In this document: one piece after another, positions 26,704 to 34,964 of the stretch | Layout of the letters: the number at the start of each line of letters is the position of its first letter | How positions within the stretch are numbered: position 1 is the first letter of the stretch | DNA from: Candidatus Eremiobacterota bacterium | GTDB taxonomy: Bacteria; Vulcanimicrobiota; CADAWZ01; Ess09-12 | Assembly: GCA_031082125.1 (NCBI GenBank) | Contig: JAVHLM010000039.1 | Location: 1 to 56,412 of the forward strand | Length of the DNA: 56,412 nt | Reading direction: 5' to 3' | Position numbers and translations under genes: made by a program | The notes under the pieces: generated by a model | What the model saw: the letters and a program-made list of their open reading frames with translations, nothing else | What the model was told of the DNA's origin: nothing | Databases searched by the model: none

Positions 26704-26730
26704 AAAAAAAAAGCCCGGGATACCCCGGGC
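26704..26730 (-). terminator. Rho-independent terminator after the VIT/vWA gene
   Basis: Read on the minus strand, a 7-bp GC stem (GCCCGGG arms, 26713-26719 with 26724-26730) and a 4-base loop are followed by nine T (26704-26712). It is 32 bases after the stop of the VIT gene. Confidence 0.92.
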
Positions 26731-26761
26731 CCTATCGGAAACAGACCGCCCTGTAAAGGCC

Positions 26762-29275
26762 TTAGAACAGCTGGCTGCACCAGCCCCGCTCCGGCGGGAC
26801 AGGATCGTCCGCCAGAGCGTATGCCAGAATTCCCATGAAATGAGTCATTGGAAGGAAGCTTATCTTCCTTCCGCCCGTCAGGGGCTCAATCTTTTCCACA
26901 GCGGGAAGCTTTGCCAGGTCATCGAGCTTTTCCACGGGGAGCGTCCCTGTGACCACCTTCTGCCCTGCTGAATATGTGGCTATTTTAAGCCCCGCGGCTT
27001 TGAGGTCCGCAAGCACTTTCTTTGAAAGGTGGGTCACCGTCACGATGAGAGGGATTTTCCCCCCGCGCACTTCCACCTGGGCCGTCACGTAGGTCCCGCC
27101 GCCTGCCTTTACCTTCGAGGCTATGTCCTTGAGGGAGGAGGCAAGCTTCTCTTCAGGCTTCTTCGCAGGAGGCGTGTAACGGCTCTCATCCCCTGAGAGA
27201 TAGCCCTGTGAGGGCATTGCCATCTTGTTCATCCTCGCTGCGCCGCTGCCTGAGCCTGCCGGTCCTGCCATCGAGGAAGGGGCATTGTAAGCCCGCATTT
27301 TCATCGCGCCCTTATCGGCCTTGGACTTCTCCTCGCCGAAGACTCCCTCGTAGCTCACGCCGTCGGGCATCTCTACCGGCACGACCACCGTTTTAGGAAC
27401 TCCGCCCTCGGTGACTACTTTCTCCTCGACAGCCACGAAGGAGGTATACTGCGTCATGATGCGGTAATCCAGGCCCAGCTTCGTAATCTCATTCTTGATT
27501 TTGGGGTTGGGCCTGTTTTGCTGGATATTGAGGAGATCCTGGTCCATAAGGTACTCGACACATGTCCGGGCCCAGAGGCTCGCAAGGACTTCATGCCCTG
27601 CCTCGCTCCCCGGGAGCGTGACGGCGATCTTCCGGGCATGGGGCTTCCCCGCGATGAAGCCTTTCAGGGTGATATCGCCCTTGGAGGCGCCTGAATACCG
27701 CCCGGTGAAGACCAGGGGCTTGCCGCTGAAGAGGTCGGGGTGGTATTTCGGGAAGATCTCCCTGACGGGGAGGTTCCCCCAGTCGATGGAGATGTCGGTG
27801 AGGATGGGCGTGCCTATCTTCTGCTGGAAGGCCTCGGCCACCTCGTCGCCATGGCGGTTGAGCGTCACGTATTCCGCCTCGCCGCGGCCCATCTCTGCCA
27901 TCTTGTCCAGCAGGTAGCGGTTTACGCTGTTCCCGACGCCGAAGGAGAAGAGGCGGGCCTTGCCGATGTTCTTCTTGACAGCGTCGATTATCTGCATGTC
28001 ATTTCCCACGTAGCCGTCGGTCATGAAGCAGACGATCCTGAGCTTTTCAGGGTCCGGCTTTGGCTCGAGGGCCGCCATCATGGCGGGGAGCATCTCGGTG
28101 CCGCCGCCTCCGAGGCGGTGGGCGAGGAAGTCCAGGGCTTCCTCGCGGTTTTTCTTTGAGTTGGGCTGCGGGGCGTCAAAGAGCTTCACCACGTTGTTGG
28201 AGAAAGCCATGAGGTTGAAGGTGTCGCCGTCGTTCATGTTCTCGATGCAGTACTTCATGGTCTCCTTGGCCTTCTCAATGGGCCACCCCATCTGGGAGCC
28301 TGAAGAGTCGATGACAAAGATCATCTCCTTGGGCGTGATCTGCGCTTTTTCAGGCCTGAGGGGAGGCTGGACGATGAGGGAGAAGAATCCTCCGCGTGCC
28401 TTGGAGGCATGGGTAAGGCAGGCGTCCTCGATGGACTTTCCCGCCGTCTCATACTGGAGTATGAAGTCCTTGTTGGGAATGTTGTCAAGCTGATCAAGGG
28501 TCACCTGTGCCCTGGAGCTTCCTTCCTGCTGCACCGTGTGAACCCTGTGGAGCACCGAGCGGATTTTCCTTATGGGGACGCCGGCGTCAATCGACAGGGA
28601 GACTTCAATGTCATGGCCTGCCCTGGTGCCTTTCGGCGTCACCGGGGGCGTGATGCGCGAGGCATCGGGGACATCATTGGTATCAGACGCCCACCCCGTC
28701 CCCTGGGCTCCCGTGGCCCTGCCGGGAATGTAGCGGGGACCTACCACCATGGGAAAGACGAACTCGTAAATGCCGTCCTGGTAGCTCAGGTACTCCACGT
28801 AGCTTATCTCTATATTGACGGCTTCGCCGGGCATGATGTTGGCTACGGACTGGGTGAAGATGTTGGGGCGCTCCTGCTCGAGAAGGGATGCCACATGGCC
28901 CTGCTTCTTCGCCGCCTCGTAGATTTTCTTGGCCTCCTCGCGCTTCTTGATGTCGCCCTTTATGGTGCGCTTCCCCACGTGCATCACCATGTCATCGACT
29001 GCAGCCCGGGAAGGCAGCGGAAAGACATACACGGCCTCGATTTTTTCCTTGCTCGGGTTGTGAAACTGCTGCGTCACCTTCACACGGGCCATGAAGCCCG
29101 TGATGTCTGCCTTCACTGCCGTGTGCCTGAGGGGGCAGAGCGCCTTGGTCTTCCCCTGCTTGTCTATGATCTTCAGGGTGCCTTCCGTCACGTCATTGCC
29201 AGCCCAGGCCCACGAGGCCGAAAGGGCTGCCAGGAACGCAAGCAGAATCACCAGTGACCTCACTTTCATCTCCAT
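26762..29275 (-). CDS. Secreted VIT / von Willebrand A domain protein
   Basis: The 837-residue protein has a signal peptide (cleaved after AWA, about residue 25), a VIT domain (about 30-165; VTQQFHNPSKEKIEAVYVFPLP) and a vWA domain (about 315-490) with an intact MIDAS motif D323-S-S-G-S327. A long C-terminal part follows, with a Pro/Lys linker at about 700 and a final hydrophobic segment. The VIT-vWA pair is that of inter-alpha-trypsin-inhibitor-like proteins, which bind metal-dependent ligands at the cell surface. There is no sortase or C-terminal anchor that I can see. AAAGGAG precedes the ATG. It is transcribed divergently from recA. Confidence 0.9.
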   Translation of the reverse strand: MEMKVRSLVILLAFLAALSASWAWAGNDVTEGTLKIIDKQGKTKALCPLRHTAVKADITGFMARVKVTQQFHNPSKEKIEAVYVFPLPSRAAVDDMVMHVGKRTIKGDIKKREEAKKIYEAAKKQGHVASLLEQERPNIFTQSVANIMPGEAVNIEISYVEYLSYQDGIYEFVFPMVVGPRYIPGRATGAQGTGWASDTNDVPDASRITPPVTPKGTRAGHDIEVSLSIDAGVPIRKIRSVLHRVHTVQQEGSSRAQVTLDQLDNIPNKDFILQYETAGKSIEDACLTHASKARGGFFSLIVQPPLRPEKAQITPKEMIFVIDSSGSQMGWPIEKAKETMKYCIENMNDGDTFNLMAFSNNVVKLFDAPQPNSKKNREEALDFLAHRLGGGGTEMLPAMMAALEPKPDPEKLRIVCFMTDGYVGNDMQIIDAVKKNIGKARLFSFGVGNSVNRYLLDKMAEMGRGEAEYVTLNRHGDEVAEAFQQKIGTPILTDISIDWGNLPVREIFPKYHPDLFSGKPLVFTGRYSGASKGDITLKGFIAGKPHARKIAVTLPGSEAGHEVLASLWARTCVEYLMDQDLLNIQQNRPNPKIKNEITKLGLDYRIMTQYTSFVAVEEKVVTEGGVPKTVVVPVEMPDGVSYEGVFGEEKSKADKGAMKMRAYNAPSSMAGPAGSGSGAARMNKMAMPSQGYLSGDESRYTPPAKKPEEKLASSLKDIASKVKAGGGTYVTAQVEVRGGKIPLIVTVTHLSKKVLADLKAAGLKIATYSAGQKVVTGTLPVEKLDDLAKLPAVEKIEPLTGGRKISFLPMTHFMGILAYALADDPVPPERGWCSQLF

Positions 29276-29385
29276 GTTCTGCTCCTTTCATGTATGATGT
29301 ACTCTTTATTTCTTATAGTATGAAAATGTAACAAATTATTCCTCCCCGGCAAACTCTTTTTAAAATGCTGTTCATATCCTTCCTT

Positions 29386-29391
29386 TATAAT
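29386..29391 (+). promoter_or_regulatory. -10 box candidate for recA
   Basis: TATAAT at 29386-29391 would start transcription near 29398, giving a 134-base leader. No good -35 box lies 16-18 bases upstream, so an activator or another promoter may be needed. A second -10-like box, TACAAT, is at 29495-29500. Confidence 0.4.
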
Positions 29392-29464
29392 GGAGAGGTG
29401 AAAGCACCGGGAGGGCATATATGGGAGGGGAAAAAATAGGAGCCACAAGATATTCCATGGGAGG

Positions 29465-29486
29465 CACTGACATACAGGTGTCAGTG
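29465..29486. promoter_or_regulatory. Perfect palindrome upstream of recA, candidate LexA-like operator
   Basis: CACTGACA (29465-29472) and TGTCAGTG (29479-29486) are a perfect 8-bp inverted repeat around a 6-base centre, 45 bases before the recA start. It does not match the E. coli or Bacillus SOS boxes I know. Its position over the promoter/leader of recA makes it a candidate operator of the SOS system in this lineage, or else a hairpin in the leader RNA. Confidence 0.45.
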
Positions 29487-29531
29487 AGAGATTCTACAAT
29501 GAAAGAAGAAAAAGAAAAGGAGATGAGCAGT

Positions 29532-30587
29532 ATGGCAAAAGTAGAAGTTCTTGACAAGCAGAAGGCCTTTGAGCGGGCGCTCCAGGCCATTGAGAAACAG
29601 TGCGGGAAGGGATCGCTGATGAAGCTCAACGACGTGAGGCGGGTGGACGCGAACAGCATCCCCACGGGCTTCATAGGGCTTGACGTGGCCCTTGGCGTAG
29701 GCGGCGTCCCAAGGGGGAGGGTCATCGAGGTCTTCGGTCCCGAGGGCTCCGGCAAGAGCACCCTGGCCCTGGAAATACTCGCTGCCGTGCAGAAGGAGGG
29801 GGGCAACGCCGTTTTCATCGACGCAGAGCATGCCCTGGACCCCCAGTATGCCACCAGGCTCGGCGTGGACCTCGACAGCCTCTTCATCTCGCAGCCCGAT
29901 TATGGCGAGCAGGCACTCTTCATCGCCGATGAGCTCATCAGGAGCCATTCCGTGGACATCATCGTCATTGACTCCGTGGCGGCCCTCACCCCCAAGGCGG
30001 AGATCGAGGGTGAAATAGGCGACGCCCATGTGGCCAACCAGGCAAGGATGATGTCCCAGGCCCTCAGGAGGATGACGGCACAGATCAACGTGTCGGGCAC
30101 CATCGTGATTTTCATCAACCAGATAAGGGAAAAGGTAGGCGTCATGTTCGGGTCAAACGAGGTGACACCCGGCGGGAGGGCCCTCAAGTTCTACTCGTCG
30201 ATCCGCCTTGACGTGAGAAAGAAGGAATCCATCAAGGACGGCAAGACAGGCGAGACAATAGGCCACCGCTGCAAGGTGAGCGTGAAGAAGAACAAAGTGG
30301 CGCCGCCCTTCAAAGAGTGCGAGCTCGAGCTTTACTTTGGATCGGGCTTCTCCCGCGACGCCTCGGTGCTCCAGGAGGCCATCACCGCGGGGGTAGTGGA
30401 GAAATCGGGATCGTGGCTCTCCTTCAGGGAGGTGCGCCTGGGCCAGGGTATTGAAAACGCCAGGAGATTCCTTGAGGATAATCCCAAGGTCCAGGAGGAT
30501 ATCCTTGCCCTCATAAGGGAGAAGACCTTCGGGGCAGTGGAGTTTGTGGAGGAAGAGGATTTATCTGCGGAAGAAGACGCGGCTTAG
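29532..30587 (+). CDS. recA: Recombinase RecA
   Basis: The 351-residue protein starts at the ATG at 29532, with AAAGGAG nine bases before it; in-frame ATGs further upstream give an unlikely extension. RecA features are complete: Walker A GPEGSGKST (69-77), VIDSVAALTPKAEIEGEIGD (Walker B and following loop), FINQIREKVGVMFGSNEVTPGGRALKFYSS (loop region) and an acidic C-terminus. It forms filaments on single-stranded DNA, promotes strand exchange and triggers LexA self-cleavage. It stands alone with its own terminator. No recX or lexA is adjacent. Confidence 0.98.
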   Translation: MAKVEVLDKQKAFERALQAIEKQCGKGSLMKLNDVRRVDANSIPTGFIGLDVALGVGGVPRGRVIEVFGPEGSGKSTLALEILAAVQKEGGNAVFIDAEHALDPQYATRLGVDLDSLFISQPDYGEQALFIADELIRSHSVDIIVIDSVAALTPKAEIEGEIGDAHVANQARMMSQALRRMTAQINVSGTIVIFINQIREKVGVMFGSNEVTPGGRALKFYSSIRLDVRKKESIKDGKTGETIGHRCKVSVKKNKVAPPFKECELELYFGSGFSRDASVLQEAITAGVVEKSGSWLSFREVRLGQGIENARRFLEDNPKVQEDILALIREKTFGAVEFVEEEDLSAEEDAA

Positions 30588-30593
30588 CAACCG

Positions 30594-30630
30594 GGCCAGG
30601 CAGCGCCGAACCTGCCTGGCCTCTTTTTTT
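30594..30630 (+). terminator. Rho-independent terminator after recA
   Basis: A 10-bp stem, GGCCAGGCAG (30594-30603) with CTGCCTGGCC (30612-30621), and an 8-base loop are followed by TCTTTTTTT. Confidence 0.95.
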
Positions 30631-30703
30631 CCCCTGAACGCCATGCCCCTCCACCCCGCATCCCAAAATGGTAACATCAGTTAACAGAAATTTCACGGTT
30701 TCA

Positions 30704-30746
30704 TGTGATCACCGTCACTTATCTCTGAAATGATATCTGGTAGAAT
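30704..30746 (+). promoter_or_regulatory. CRP-type operator and -10 box of the crp-like gene
   Basis: TGTGA-TCACCG-TCACT (30704-30719) matches nine of ten positions of the E. coli CRP half-site consensus TGTGA-N6-TCACA. A -10-like TAGAAT is at 30741-30746, without a -35 box. The start point would be near 30753, which puts the operator centre (30711.5) at about -41.5, the class II activator position. The site directly precedes a CRP-family gene, so autoregulation is likely. Confidence 0.6.
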
Positions 30747-30771
30747 AAAAGAAAAAGGGATGGTGATCTCA

Positions 30772-31482
30772 ATGCAGAGGACTCTTTCTGAAGGCCCCTC
30801 CCGGGAGAGCATCTCGATTGCCGACCACTTTTCAAGGCTCCCGCTCCTCATAAAAAGGCAGTACCACAAGGATCAATTCATCTTCCTCGAAGGCGAGCCC
30901 GGCGATTCCTGCTTTTTCATCCTTTCAGGCAGGGTGAAAGTGGTGCACCAGTCCTTTGACGGCAAAGAGGTCACCCTGGCCATTCTTGGCAAAAATGAGC
31001 TCTTCGGCGAAATGGCCCTCCTGGACGGAAAGGCGAGGTGCGCCTCAGTCGTTGCCCTCACTCCCATTGAGGCCATGGCCCTCTCGGATTTTCACCTCCG
31101 GTGGCTCATCGAGAAGGAGCCTTCCTTCTCGCAGTTGATACTGGCCATGTCCCTGGAGCGCCTCAGAAGCACCAACACGGCCTGCGAGCACCTGGCCCTC
31201 TCCACGGTGAAAGAGCGCCTCGGCCATATGCTCCTGTCATGGCATTCCCGGGAAGCGGGTCACGGCATCAAGACCCTCTCTTTCAGGCTCCCCCTCACGC
31301 ACCAGGAAATCGCATCGGTAATGGGCACCTCGCGGGAGACGGTGACGCGGACCCTTAAAGACCTTCAGGACGAGGGCCTCCTTTCCATAGAGAAGGGCCT
31401 CGTCACCATAAGGGATATGGCGGGCCTGGCGAGGCTTGCCGGGATGCCGCAGGCAGCAGGAGAGCATGTGAGAGGGAATTAG
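30772..31482 (+). CDS. CRP/FNR family transcription regulator
   Basis: I prefer the ATG at 30772, with GGTGA five bases before it; ATGs at 30760 and 30730 are in frame. The 236-residue protein has a cyclic-nucleotide-binding beta barrel (about 20-140; GEPGDSCFFILSGRVKV, then FGEMALLDGKARCASV with E80 and R89 of the cNMP pocket, the usual Ser/Thr being Cys), a dimer helix and a winged HTH (LTHQEIASVMGTSRETVTRTLKDL). There is no N-terminal Cys cluster of FNR type. cAMP-like binding is plausible. The response regulator gene follows after 52 bases and may share its transcript. Confidence 0.88.
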   Translation: MQRTLSEGPSRESISIADHFSRLPLLIKRQYHKDQFIFLEGEPGDSCFFILSGRVKVVHQSFDGKEVTLAILGKNELFGEMALLDGKARCASVVALTPIEAMALSDFHLRWLIEKEPSFSQLILAMSLERLRSTNTACEHLALSTVKERLGHMLLSWHSREAGHGIKTLSFRLPLTHQEIASVMGTSRETVTRTLKDLQDEGLLSIEKGLVTIRDMAGLARLAGMPQAAGEHVRGN

Positions 31483-31534
31483 GGTCCCTTCCGTAGAAGA
31501 GTATGGATAATCCGTGAAATGCGAGGAACGCCCG

Positions 31535-32878
31535 ATGTCTTCAAGTGAGGGAAAGACCCGAGTGCTCGTGGTAGATGATGAGCTGCCCATCCTTAGGTTC
31601 GTGGAAAAGATCCTTTCCCGGTCGGGCTACCATGCGCTGGTGGCCTCAAGCGTCTCGGAGGCCATCAAGGTCCTTGAGACTACCGTGGTGGACCTGGTGA
31701 TCACCGATCTTAAAATGCCAAAAATGAGCGGTATGGACCTTGTAAGGCACGTTAAGGAAAACTTCAGGTTCACCGAGGTGCTGATGATGACAGGGTTCCC
31801 TTCCATTGAGAGCGCCGTATCGGCGGTAAAGACAGGCGCCGAAGAGTACCTTACCAAGCCCTTCACTGGCGAGGAGCTCCTCTCGGCTGTGCGGCGGGCC
31901 CTGGAGAAGCTCAAGATGCGCAGGCTCGGCTCAGGCGAAGGGCAGGCCTTCTCAACGGCGCCTTATGGCATAATAGGAAGGTCCGAAGCCATGCTCAAGA
32001 TCTTCGACGCCATCGGGAAAGCGGCGAAAACCTCGGCCACGGTCCTCATCACCGGCGAGAGCGGCACAGGCAAGGAGCTGGTAGCCCGGGCCATCCATTA
32101 CTCCAGCTCCAGGGCCGCGGCGCCCTTCATCCCGGTGAACTGCGGCGGCATCCCCGAGGAGCTCCTGGACAACGAGCTTTTCGGCTCTCCGCGTCCCCAG
32201 GATGAGGCCCCGACAAGCCTCTTCGGCGCCGCAGACGGCGGCACCATATTCTTTGACGGCATCGCCAACCTCACCCACACGATGCAGACCAAGCTCCTGC
32301 GCGTCATCCAGGACAGGAAAATCTCTGCAGCAGGGCAGGGAGGCACAAGGAAAGTTGACGTGCGCCTCCTCGCGTCGTCCAACAGGGACCTCCTCTCCAT
32401 GGTGAGCGGCGGCACCTTCAGGGAGGACCTTTATTACCGCATCAACGTCATTCCCATCGCCCTGCCCCCCTTAAGGGAGCGCGGCAGCGACATCCTGATC
32501 CTCACGAGCTACATTGCCACAAGATGCGCCGGCGAGATGGGGAAGAAAGCGCCGGGCTTCAGCGATTCCGCCCTCGAGGCCCTTAAAACGTACTCCTGGC
32601 CGGGCAACGTGAGGGAACTGGAAAACACCGTGCAGTCCCTGGTGGTGATGTGCGACAGGGACGTCATCGACATGACGGAGCTCCCTCCGTACCTGCGCTT
32701 CACGGCATTTGCCGAGGGAGGGCGCGCGAAAACCCTTGCCGAGGTCGAAAGGGAGTATATCCACTATGTCATGGCCAGCGTGGGCGGCAACAAGTCACAG
32801 GCAGCGGATATCCTGGGGATGGACAGGAAGACCCTCAGGGAAAAGCTCAAGAAGATCGGAGACACCTCGCCGGATTAA
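31535..32878 (+). CDS. NtrC-like response regulator with altered AAA+ domain
   Basis: The 447-residue protein (ATG at 31535, GAGG before it) has an N-terminal receiver domain with phospho-acceptor D58 and K108, a sigma-54-activator-type AAA+ domain (about 143-380) and a C-terminal Fis-type HTH (NKSQAADILGMDRKTLREKL). Walker A GESGTGKE (174-181) and the FREDLYYR arginine region are intact. But the GAFTGA loop that contacts sigma-54 is missing (ELFGSPRPQDEAPTSLFGA instead), and the Walker B acidic pair is D241-G242 (FFDGI) rather than DE. It is probably unable to open sigma-54 promoters. No histidine kinase is adjacent. The stop is two bases from that of the convergent gene. Confidence 0.88.
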   Translation: MSSSEGKTRVLVVDDELPILRFVEKILSRSGYHALVASSVSEAIKVLETTVVDLVITDLKMPKMSGMDLVRHVKENFRFTEVLMMTGFPSIESAVSAVKTGAEEYLTKPFTGEELLSAVRRALEKLKMRRLGSGEGQAFSTAPYGIIGRSEAMLKIFDAIGKAAKTSATVLITGESGTGKELVARAIHYSSSRAAAPFIPVNCGGIPEELLDNELFGSPRPQDEAPTSLFGAADGGTIFFDGIANLTHTMQTKLLRVIQDRKISAAGQGGTRKVDVRLLASSNRDLLSMVSGGTFREDLYYRINVIPIALPPLRERGSDILILTSYIATRCAGEMGKKAPGFSDSALEALKTYSWPGNVRELENTVQSLVVMCDRDVIDMTELPPYLRFTAFAEGGRAKTLAEVEREYIHYVMASVGGNKSQAADILGMDRKTLREKLKKIGDTSPD

Positions 32879-32880
32879 CC

Positions 32881-33372
32881 CTATTCCCCCGTGATGGTAA
32901 AGGTCACTGTCCTTGAGGTGAGGGGCACCTTGCCCGCCTCGCCTGATGCCTGAAAGCGGTACGTAATCGGAAGATTCTTTGCCGTCTTTTTCCCCGCGCC
33001 TGTCACCAGGTCCGATGGCGACGTTGAAAGGGAAACCTCGCCCAGGCTTGTGGCCCCTGCGGGCGCCGCAAGGTTCACCTTCAGCACCGTGTGAGGCGGC
33101 GTGTTCCTGTCAAGGCTCCCTGTAATCTTCCTGCTCCTTGCGTTGGTGAAAAAGCTGTACGACGTTGAGGCATCGGTGACTTCAGAGGTCTTCTTCTGGT
33201 CCTTGGCGGTAAGCACCTCCATCGGACCGGGGTCGCCGCTCACCGAGATCATGCTGAGGCCTGCGATGCTGAAGGAGACCTGGTGGCTCGCCGTGCTTCC
33301 CGCAGAAGCGGGGCACGCAAGGAGAAAGAGGAGCGCCATTGCTGCTGCGGTTATTGCGATTCCGTGCCTCAT
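32881..33372 (-). CDS. Small secreted beta-rich fibre-subunit-like protein (family member A)
   Basis: The 163-residue protein has a signal peptide cleaved after ASA (about residue 24) and a beta-rich mature part. Its pattern recurs in six other genes of this window: an alternating N-terminal strand (HQVSFSIAG), ISVSGDPG, TSYSFFTN, RKITGSL, LKVNLAAPAG, SLGEVSLS, LVTG, ITYRF, AGKV and a final RTVTFTITGE. It is closest to the protein at 42898. I do not recognise a named family; the alternating N-terminal strand and the beta ending recall pilins of chaperone-usher type. It is the second gene of a pair, 33 bases after member B. Confidence 0.8.
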   Translation of the reverse strand: MRHGIAITAAAMALLFLLACPASAGSTASHQVSFSIAGLSMISVSGDPGPMEVLTAKDQKKTSEVTDASTSYSFFTNARSRKITGSLDRNTPPHTVLKVNLAAPAGATSLGEVSLSTSPSDLVTGAGKKTAKNLPITYRFQASGEAGKVPLTSRTVTFTITGE

Positions 33373-33405
33373 AATTTGCCTCCGTTTACTGGGTGCCTGG
33401 CGGCT

Positions 33406-33909
33406 TTAGTCGCCTGTGATGGTGAAGGTGATGGTCCGCGCCGCTGGCGTACTGTTCTTGTCCTGGCTGCTCATGCGGTAGGTGATGGGAAGATCAGTGG
33501 CCACCCTGTCAGGTGTTCCCGTCACAAGGCTCCTGTGGACCTGGGAGAGGGGCACGTAGCCTGAGCTGCGCGCGCCTTCAGGGGCTGCCATATGAATCTT
33601 CACCATCTGTGAAGAGGGAGCTTCGTCAATGGCGCCGGTGATGCGGCGCTCGAGCCCCACGGAGGAGCTGCTGTACGACGAGGACACCTGGCCGCTGGCG
33701 CTCCTCGCAGAGGCAGCCTGGGCAAGGGACACGAAGGAGGAGCCGCCCTCCATGGTGATGTCGTCCACGGGGGTCACTTTCAGCATGACGACCTGCGTGG
33801 CCGAGCTTCCGGCATAGACAGGGGAGCAGGCCAGCAAGAAAAAGAGCACTGCCGCCATGGCAATGGCTCCTTTCCAGATTCTGCGCGTTTTTGTAAGCTC
33901 TCCGTACAT
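33406..33909 (-). CDS. Small secreted beta-rich fibre-subunit-like protein (family member B)
   Basis: The ATG at 33909 has AGAGGAG nine bases before it; longer frames to 33978 are less likely. The 167-residue protein has a basic start, a hydrophobic signal and cleavage after VYA. It keeps the family pattern (RRITGAID, VKIHMAAPEG, SSGYVPLS, LVTG, LPITYRM, ARTITFTITGD) but is the most divergent member in the middle, where it is Ser/Ala-rich. A -10-like TACAAT (33941-33946, minus strand) lies 31 bases upstream with no clear -35. It forms a two-gene unit with member A, away from the chaperone and usher-like genes. Confidence 0.75.
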   Translation of the reverse strand: MYGELTKTRRIWKGAIAMAAVLFFLLACSPVYAGSSATQVVMLKVTPVDDITMEGGSSFVSLAQAASARSASGQVSSSYSSSSVGLERRITGAIDEAPSSQMVKIHMAAPEGARSSGYVPLSQVHRSLVTGTPDRVATDLPITYRMSSQDKNSTPAARTITFTITGD

Positions 33910-34166
33910 GGGGTTCTGCTCCTCTTGTCTTCCTGCTCTTATTGTATCAATTGGCATAGTGATGGGTAAATGGAGCAAGTCGCCTCATCTGGTTTTGCAT
34001 CCTGGAAGGTTTTTTTGTCTTTCGGGGTCCCCGGAAAAAGTACGGCTGCCCTCTACAGGCAGTGGAGTAAGACGGCACTTTCAAGAGAGAAACATGAAAA
34101 GGGCGGAAGGGGGGCCTGGGGAATTTTCCAGGATCACTGGGGTGAAGTGTCCCATCTCCCCCCAAA
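33910..34166. other. Intergenic stretch
   Basis: This gap between the divergent B gene and vapBC-like genes is less GC-rich than its surroundings. Apart from the -10-like box for gene B and the promoter that begins at 34167, I see no gene or structure in it. Confidence 0.5.
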
Positions 34167-34202
34167 TTGACATCACCATGTTTATGATGTATGATGTAAA
34201 CA
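34167..34202 (+). promoter_or_regulatory. Consensus promoter and palindromic operator of the VapBC-like operon
   Basis: TTGACA (34167-34172) and TATGAT (34190-34195) are spaced by 17 bases. An inverted repeat TGTTTA-N12-TAAACA (34179-34202) covers the -10 box, and ATGATGT is repeated directly inside it. This is the expected place for repression by the ribbon-helix-helix antitoxin. The ATG follows about ten bases after the likely start point. Confidence 0.8.
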
Positions 34203-34211
34203 GGAGGGAGC

Positions 34212-34460
34212 ATGGAGCACCGCAAGCACAGGACTCAGATTTCACTTGAGGACTGGCAGTACATGCTCCTCAGGGAGCTTTCCATGGTGAGGAAGCAAAG
34301 CATATCATCCCTTATCCGTGACCTCATTGCGGAAAAATACCTGGATCGGCAGGTAGCGCTCCATGATGATCCTCTCATGGGGATAATCGGCATGGCGACA
34401 GGCGATGGTGATGCGACTGCCAGGAGCCACGACGACGTGCTCTATGGAGACCGGCAGTGA
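34212..34460 (+). CDS. Ribbon-helix-helix antitoxin, VapB-like
   Basis: The 82-residue protein begins with a ribbon-helix-helix-like segment (HRKHRTQISLEDWQYMLLRELSMVRKQSISSLIRDLI) that would bind DNA as a dimer, followed by an acidic tail that would wrap the toxin. It is preceded by AGGAGGG and overlaps the toxin gene by four bases (GTGA). The pair has the layout of a VapBC type II toxin-antitoxin module; the antitoxin should repress the palindrome that covers its promoter. Confidence 0.85.
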   Translation: MEHRKHRTQISLEDWQYMLLRELSMVRKQSISSLIRDLIAEKYLDRQVALHDDPLMGIIGMATGDGDATARSHDDVLYGDRQ

Positions 34461-34855
34461 AGCGGGTATTTGTGGATACGGGCGCCTGGTATGCCCTCGT
34501 AGACTCTCACGATCCCGATCACCGCCAGGCGGAGACTTTTCTGAAAAGCAACACCCTTCCGATGGTAACGACAAATTTTGTCTTTGACGAGTCGGTGACC
34601 CTTATAAAAAAGCGCCTGGGACACCATGTGGCAGTGGAATTCGGCGAGCGCCTGATGAAAAGCCCTTCCGTCATGGTGCTTCCCGTGGAGCCTCGTGACC
34701 AAGAGGAAGCCTGGCGCATCTTTTCAGAGTACCGTGACCTTGACTTCACCTATACGGACTGCACAAGCTTTGCGGTGATGAAAAGGCTCTCCCTTGTGAC
34801 GGCCTTTGCCTTTGACAGCCACTTCACCATGATGGGATTTTCCTTGCCATCATGA
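34457..34855 (+). CDS. PIN-domain toxin, VapC-like
   Basis: The 132-residue protein, with a GTG start inside the antitoxin stop, is a PIN-domain ribonuclease. Acidic active-site residues are visible in FVDTGAWYAL (D7), NFVFDES, YTDCTSFAVM and FAFDSHF. VapC toxins cut tRNA or rRNA when freed from the antitoxin. It looks intact, and its size fits the family (about 130 residues). Confidence 0.88.
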   Translation: MKRVFVDTGAWYALVDSHDPDHRQAETFLKSNTLPMVTTNFVFDESVTLIKKRLGHHVAVEFGERLMKSPSVMVLPVEPRDQEEAWRIFSEYRDLDFTYTDCTSFAVMKRLSLVTAFAFDSHFTMMGFSLPS

Positions 34856-34964
34856 AGCGCCATCCCTGCTCCGCGCTTCCTCCACACCGTGGGGACCTCC
34901 TCGACATGGAACCCCGCGGATTGGTTTTATCGTCGTTTCCTCGCCGATGGGCTCCGCGGGGGGG

